Assembly: GCA_021443405.1 (NCBI GenBank)
Contig: JABUUA010000108.1
Coordinates: 1 to 7,879 of the forward strand
Length of the DNA: 7,879 nt
Direction: 5' to 3'
DNA from: Bacteroidaceae bacterium
GTDB taxonomy: Bacteria > Bacteroidota > Bacteroidia > Bacteroidales > Bacteroidaceae
Position 1 is the stretch's first letter, and the number at the start of each line of letters is the position of its first letter. The position numbers were made by a program, and so were the translations under genes. Positions 6,389-7,879 of the stretch are shown here, piece by piece. Below the pieces are notes generated by a model that was given only the letters and a program-made list of their open reading frames with translations, did no database searches and was not told the DNA's origin.

Positions 6389-7459
6389 ATGTTTGAAAAG
6401 GAAATTACTTTCGACCGTGCCGCACGCGGCATCATCGTAGTGGCCATCATCAGTGCACTGGTGTGGCTGCTCAACCGTCTCAGTGCCGTGTTGCTGCCGT
6501 TCTTCGTGGCATGGGCCATCGCCTACATGCTCTATCCTTTGGTCAAGTTCCTGGAACAGCGCTGCCGCCTGCGCAACCGCGTGCTCAGCATCGTGGTGGC
6601 GCTTGTGCTGGTCATCGCCGCGCTGGTGGGGTTGCTGTGGCTCATCATCCCGCCCACCATCAACGAACTGGAGCGTCTGAGCGGTCTCATCTCCACGTCA
6701 GTGACGCAGTATCTGGGCGAGACCGACATCGCGGCCAACATCGACCGATACATCCGCAACATCATCAGTGAGAACGACATCGTGGCGCTCGTCAAGCAAG
6801 ACCAGGTGGTCACGGCCCTGCAATACGTGGCTAGCGAGGCGTGGCAGATGGTCTATCGGACGATGGGCTTCGTTGTCGGTCTGTTCGGACTCTTTATCAT
6901 CGTCCTCTACATGTTCTTCATTCTGATGGATTACGAGAAGATTACCGAGCAATGGATTCGCCTGCTGCCCCAGAAGCAGCGCCCGTTTGCCAGTCAGTTG
7001 GCCGGTGACGTGGCCTCGGGCATGAACGCCTATTTCCGTGGTCAGTCGCTCATCGCGCTGTGCGTGGGCATTCTCTTCAGCATCGGCTTCCTGATTATCG
7101 ACTTCCCGCTGGCCATCGGCCTCGGCTTGTTCATCGGGTTGCTCAACCTCGTTCCCTATCTGCAGCTCATCGGTTTCATCCCCACCTTGTTGTTGGCGGT
7201 GGTGAAAGCGGCCAACACGGGGCAGAACTTCTGGGTCATTCTTCTGTGTGCCTTGGCGGTGTTTGCCGTGGTGCAACTGATTCAGGACCTCTATCTCACA
7301 CCGAAAATCATGGGTCACGTGATGGGTCTCAACCCGGCCGTCATCCTGCTGTCGCTTTCCGTCTGGGGTTCGCTCTTGGGCTTCATCGGTCTGATTATCG
7401 CCCTGCCGCTCACCACGCTCTGCTTCAGCTACTACAAGCGCTTCGTTCTGAAAGAATAG
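6389..7459 (+). CDS. AI-2E/PerM-family membrane transporter
   Basis: This 356-residue inner-membrane protein belongs to the AI-2E transporter family (formerly UPF0118; relatives include E. coli TqsA, PerM and YdiK). Hydrophobic segments lie near residues 12-28, 31-50, 66-88, 158-180, 219-238, 240-256, 258-274, 281-298 and 315-346. A soluble stretch (about 90-155) lies between the third and fourth, as is usual for the family. Family motifs include AYFRGQSLIAL (214-224), GLLNLVPYLQLIG (250-262) and LTPKIMGHVMGLNPAVILLS (303-322). The family name comes from E. coli TqsA and autoinducer-2; other members have been linked to Na+(Li+)/H+ antiport, and the substrate here cannot be read from sequence. 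The ATG at 6389 follows tdk by 34 nt without a visible promoter or Shine-Dalgarno, suggesting an operon with tdk. The protein ends in a basic tail, YYKRFVLKE, and a hairpin follows 27 nt after the stop. Confidence 0.93.
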   Translation: MFEKEITFDRAARGIIVVAIISALVWLLNRLSAVLLPFFVAWAIAYMLYPLVKFLEQRCRLRNRVLSIVVALVLVIAALVGLLWLIIPPTINELERLSGLISTSVTQYLGETDIAANIDRYIRNIISENDIVALVKQDQVVTALQYVASEAWQMVYRTMGFVVGLFGLFIIVLYMFFILMDYEKITEQWIRLLPQKQRPFASQLAGDVASGMNAYFRGQSLIALCVGILFSIGFLIIDFPLAIGLGLFIGLLNLVPYLQLIGFIPTLLLAVVKAANTGQNFWVILLCALAVFAVVQLIQDLYLTPKIMGHVMGLNPAVILLSLSVWGSLLGFIGLIIALPLTTLCFSYYKRFVLKE

Positions 7460-7486
7460 AACACGCAGGAAACGCATTGTCCTCGC

Positions 7487-7520
7487 TGCTCTATCTCGTC
7501 GAGATGAACGAGATAGGGCA
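7487..7520 (+). terminator. Hairpin after the AI-2E family gene, likely terminator
   Basis: CTATCTCGT (7491-7499) and ACGAGATAG (7508-7516) are perfect 9-bp complements. The stem extends outward through T-G, C-G, G-C and T-A to 13 bp (7487-7520) with an 8-nt loop. It lies 27 nt past the stop at 7459. No U tract follows, so termination strength is uncertain. The left arm can alternatively pair with CGAGAT in the loop (ATCTCG/CGAGAT, 7493-7505). Confidence 0.55.
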
Positions 7521-7532
7521 TACTATCTGTAA

Positions 7533-7552
7533 ATTTCAGTGAAATCTGAAAT
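7533..7552. repeat. Second hairpin with a tandem TGAAATC duplication
   Basis: ATTTCAG (7533-7539) and CTGAAAT (7546-7552) are perfect inverted repeats around a 6-nt loop. The loop and right arm consist of TGAAATC repeated twice (7540-7553), so the left arm can also pair with the nearer copy. It sits 13 nt after the first hairpin and could be a second terminator hairpin or part of a dispersed extragenic repeat. Confidence 0.45.
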
Positions 7553-7580
7553 CGAAGATGGGAGGATGAAAACTTTGAGG

Positions 7581-7607
7581 GTAAAGAGAGTAAAGAAGGT
7601 AAAGTGA
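7581..7607. repeat. 9-bp tandem repeat, three imperfect copies (GTAAAGnnn)
   Basis: GTAAAGAGA, GTAAAGAAG and GTAAAGTGA follow each other exactly at 9-bp intervals from 7581, 7590 and 7599. The six-base core is identical in all three. The region is purine-rich on the plus strand. It is short enough to have arisen by slippage and is a candidate variable-number repeat. Confidence 0.7.
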
Positions 7608-7639
7608 GTTACCCCAATTCTCTACCTTCCTCTCACTTT
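7595..7639. repeat. Crossed inverted repeats (pseudoknot-like arrangement)
   Basis: GAAGGT (7595-7600) is complementary to ACCTTC (7624-7629), and the adjacent AAAGTGAG (7601-7608) is complementary to CTCACTTT (7632-7639). The order is A-B-A'-B', so the two stems cross: RNA could form either one, or both as a pseudoknot. Part of the left arms overlaps the 9-bp tandem repeat. Low base complexity makes some complementarity expected by chance. Confidence 0.4.
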
Positions 7640-7731
7640 TCTGATAAAGTGGTGATGGACACGAAGATTGATACAATGAGCCTAACCAATGGGGTGTTGC
7701 AGCCATATTTTGTATATACGCCACCACAAAT

Positions 7732-7761
7732 GCAAAAATCACAATAAAACAGGACTTTTGC
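7732..7761. repeat. GCAAAA/TTTTGC dyad in AT-rich spacer
   Basis: GCAAAA (7732-7737) and TTTTGC (7756-7761) are 6-bp inverted repeats with an 18-nt spacer, followed by an ATTTTT run (7765-7770) that could serve as a weak U tract. It could be a terminator for something transcribed across this spacer or simple AT-rich chance. Confidence 0.3.
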
Positions 7762-7804
7762 GTTATTTTTAGAGATTAAAGTCGTGAAACTGGAACATAA
7801 TAAG

Positions 7805-7812
7805 TAACTTTG
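7805..7812 (+). promoter_or_regulatory. Promoter -7 box upstream of the start codon at 7853
   Basis: TAACTTTG matches the Bacteroidetes -7 consensus TAnnTTTG exactly. The expected -33 position (about 7781-7785) reads GTCGT, a poor match to TTTG, so the promoter may be weak or regulated. Transcription would start near 7818, giving a leader of about 35 nt to the ATG at 7853. Confidence 0.5.
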
Positions 7813-7852
7813 TACCCAAAAGATAGTAAGGACAGCCATATTTAACATTGTA

Positions 7853-7879
7853 ATGAACGAGATAATTGAAGATAAAAGG
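7853..7879 (+). CDS. Possible start of a protein gene, cut by window edge
   Basis: An ATG at 7853 opens a frame of nine codons, MNEIIEDKR, that runs off the window. Support comes from the promoter -7 box about 40 nt upstream and from the spacing of the leader. The visible codons include ATA, ATT, AAA and AGG, unlike the GC-rich codon choice of the upstream genes, which hints at a different origin. Nine residues are too few to name a family, and the start could be elsewhere. Confidence 0.4.

Larger units (their letters stand above)
7460..7852. other. Intergenic region with hairpins and repeats, AT-rich toward the right
   Basis: I find no convincing gene in these 393 bases. Small minus-strand frames exist (about 68-71 codons) but have no recognisable domain, start signal or composition bias. 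The region holds, in order, a terminator-like hairpin (7487-7520), a second hairpin (7533-7552), a three-copy 9-bp tandem repeat (7581-7607) with crossed complementary arms (7595-7639), an AT-rich tract with a GCAAAA/TTTTGC dyad (7732-7761) and a promoter -7 box (7805-7812). Composition shifts from GC-rich to AT-rich near 7520. Confidence 0.7.

Noticed and set aside
7536..7848. Two small minus-strand frames of about 68-71 codons
   Set aside because: They overlap each other in different frames, cross the repeats, lack promoters and ribosome-binding sites, and show no recognisable protein features.

Overview
The window looks like chromosomal DNA of a Bacteroidota member, most likely Prevotella or a close relative. 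Three things point there. Promoter-like sites fit the Bacteroidetes primary-sigma pattern (a -33 TTTG and a -7 TAnnTTTG about 20 nt apart). Gene starts mostly lack a good Shine-Dalgarno. The proteins (a FISUMP-domain secreted protein, a coiled-coil lipoprotein resembling Cbp1, a class I fumarase, a short RsmI) are of Bacteroidales type. Genes are GC-rich; the last ~350 bases are clearly AT-richer. The genus is inference.

Left part, minus strand, read from right to left. Bases 5590-2618 form a likely operon. It holds rsmI (16S rRNA C1402 2'-O-methyltransferase), a lipoprotein gene that overlaps rsmI by ATGA, and hflX (ribosome-associated GTPase) 25 nt further on. After 141 bp comes a class I [4Fe-4S] fumarase (2476-836). 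A strong UUCG-capped hairpin lies 22 nt past the fumarase stop. Next, with its own promoter, is a secreted FISUMP-domain protein (648 to beyond base 1), cut by the window edge near its C-terminus.

Right part, plus strand. The 164-bp gap 5591-5754 carries two divergent promoters, for the rsmI operon and for tdk, with inverted repeats between them. tdk (thymidine kinase, salvage of thymidine to dTMP) is followed 34 nt later by an AI-2E/PerM-family membrane protein, ending at 7459.

Bases 7460-7852 hold no convincing gene. They contain a terminator-like hairpin, a second hairpin, a three-copy 9-bp tandem repeat with crossed complementary arms, and an AT-rich tract. A good -7 promoter box then precedes a start codon at 7853, whose nine visible codons are AT-rich and unlike the upstream genes.

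Most of the window is ordinary housekeeping DNA; I see no defence system, CRISPR array, IS element or RNA gene. The items most worth a second look are the structured 3' intergenic region with its change in composition, the envelope lipoprotein translationally coupled between two ribosome-associated genes, and the inverted repeats in the rsmI/tdk promoter region.
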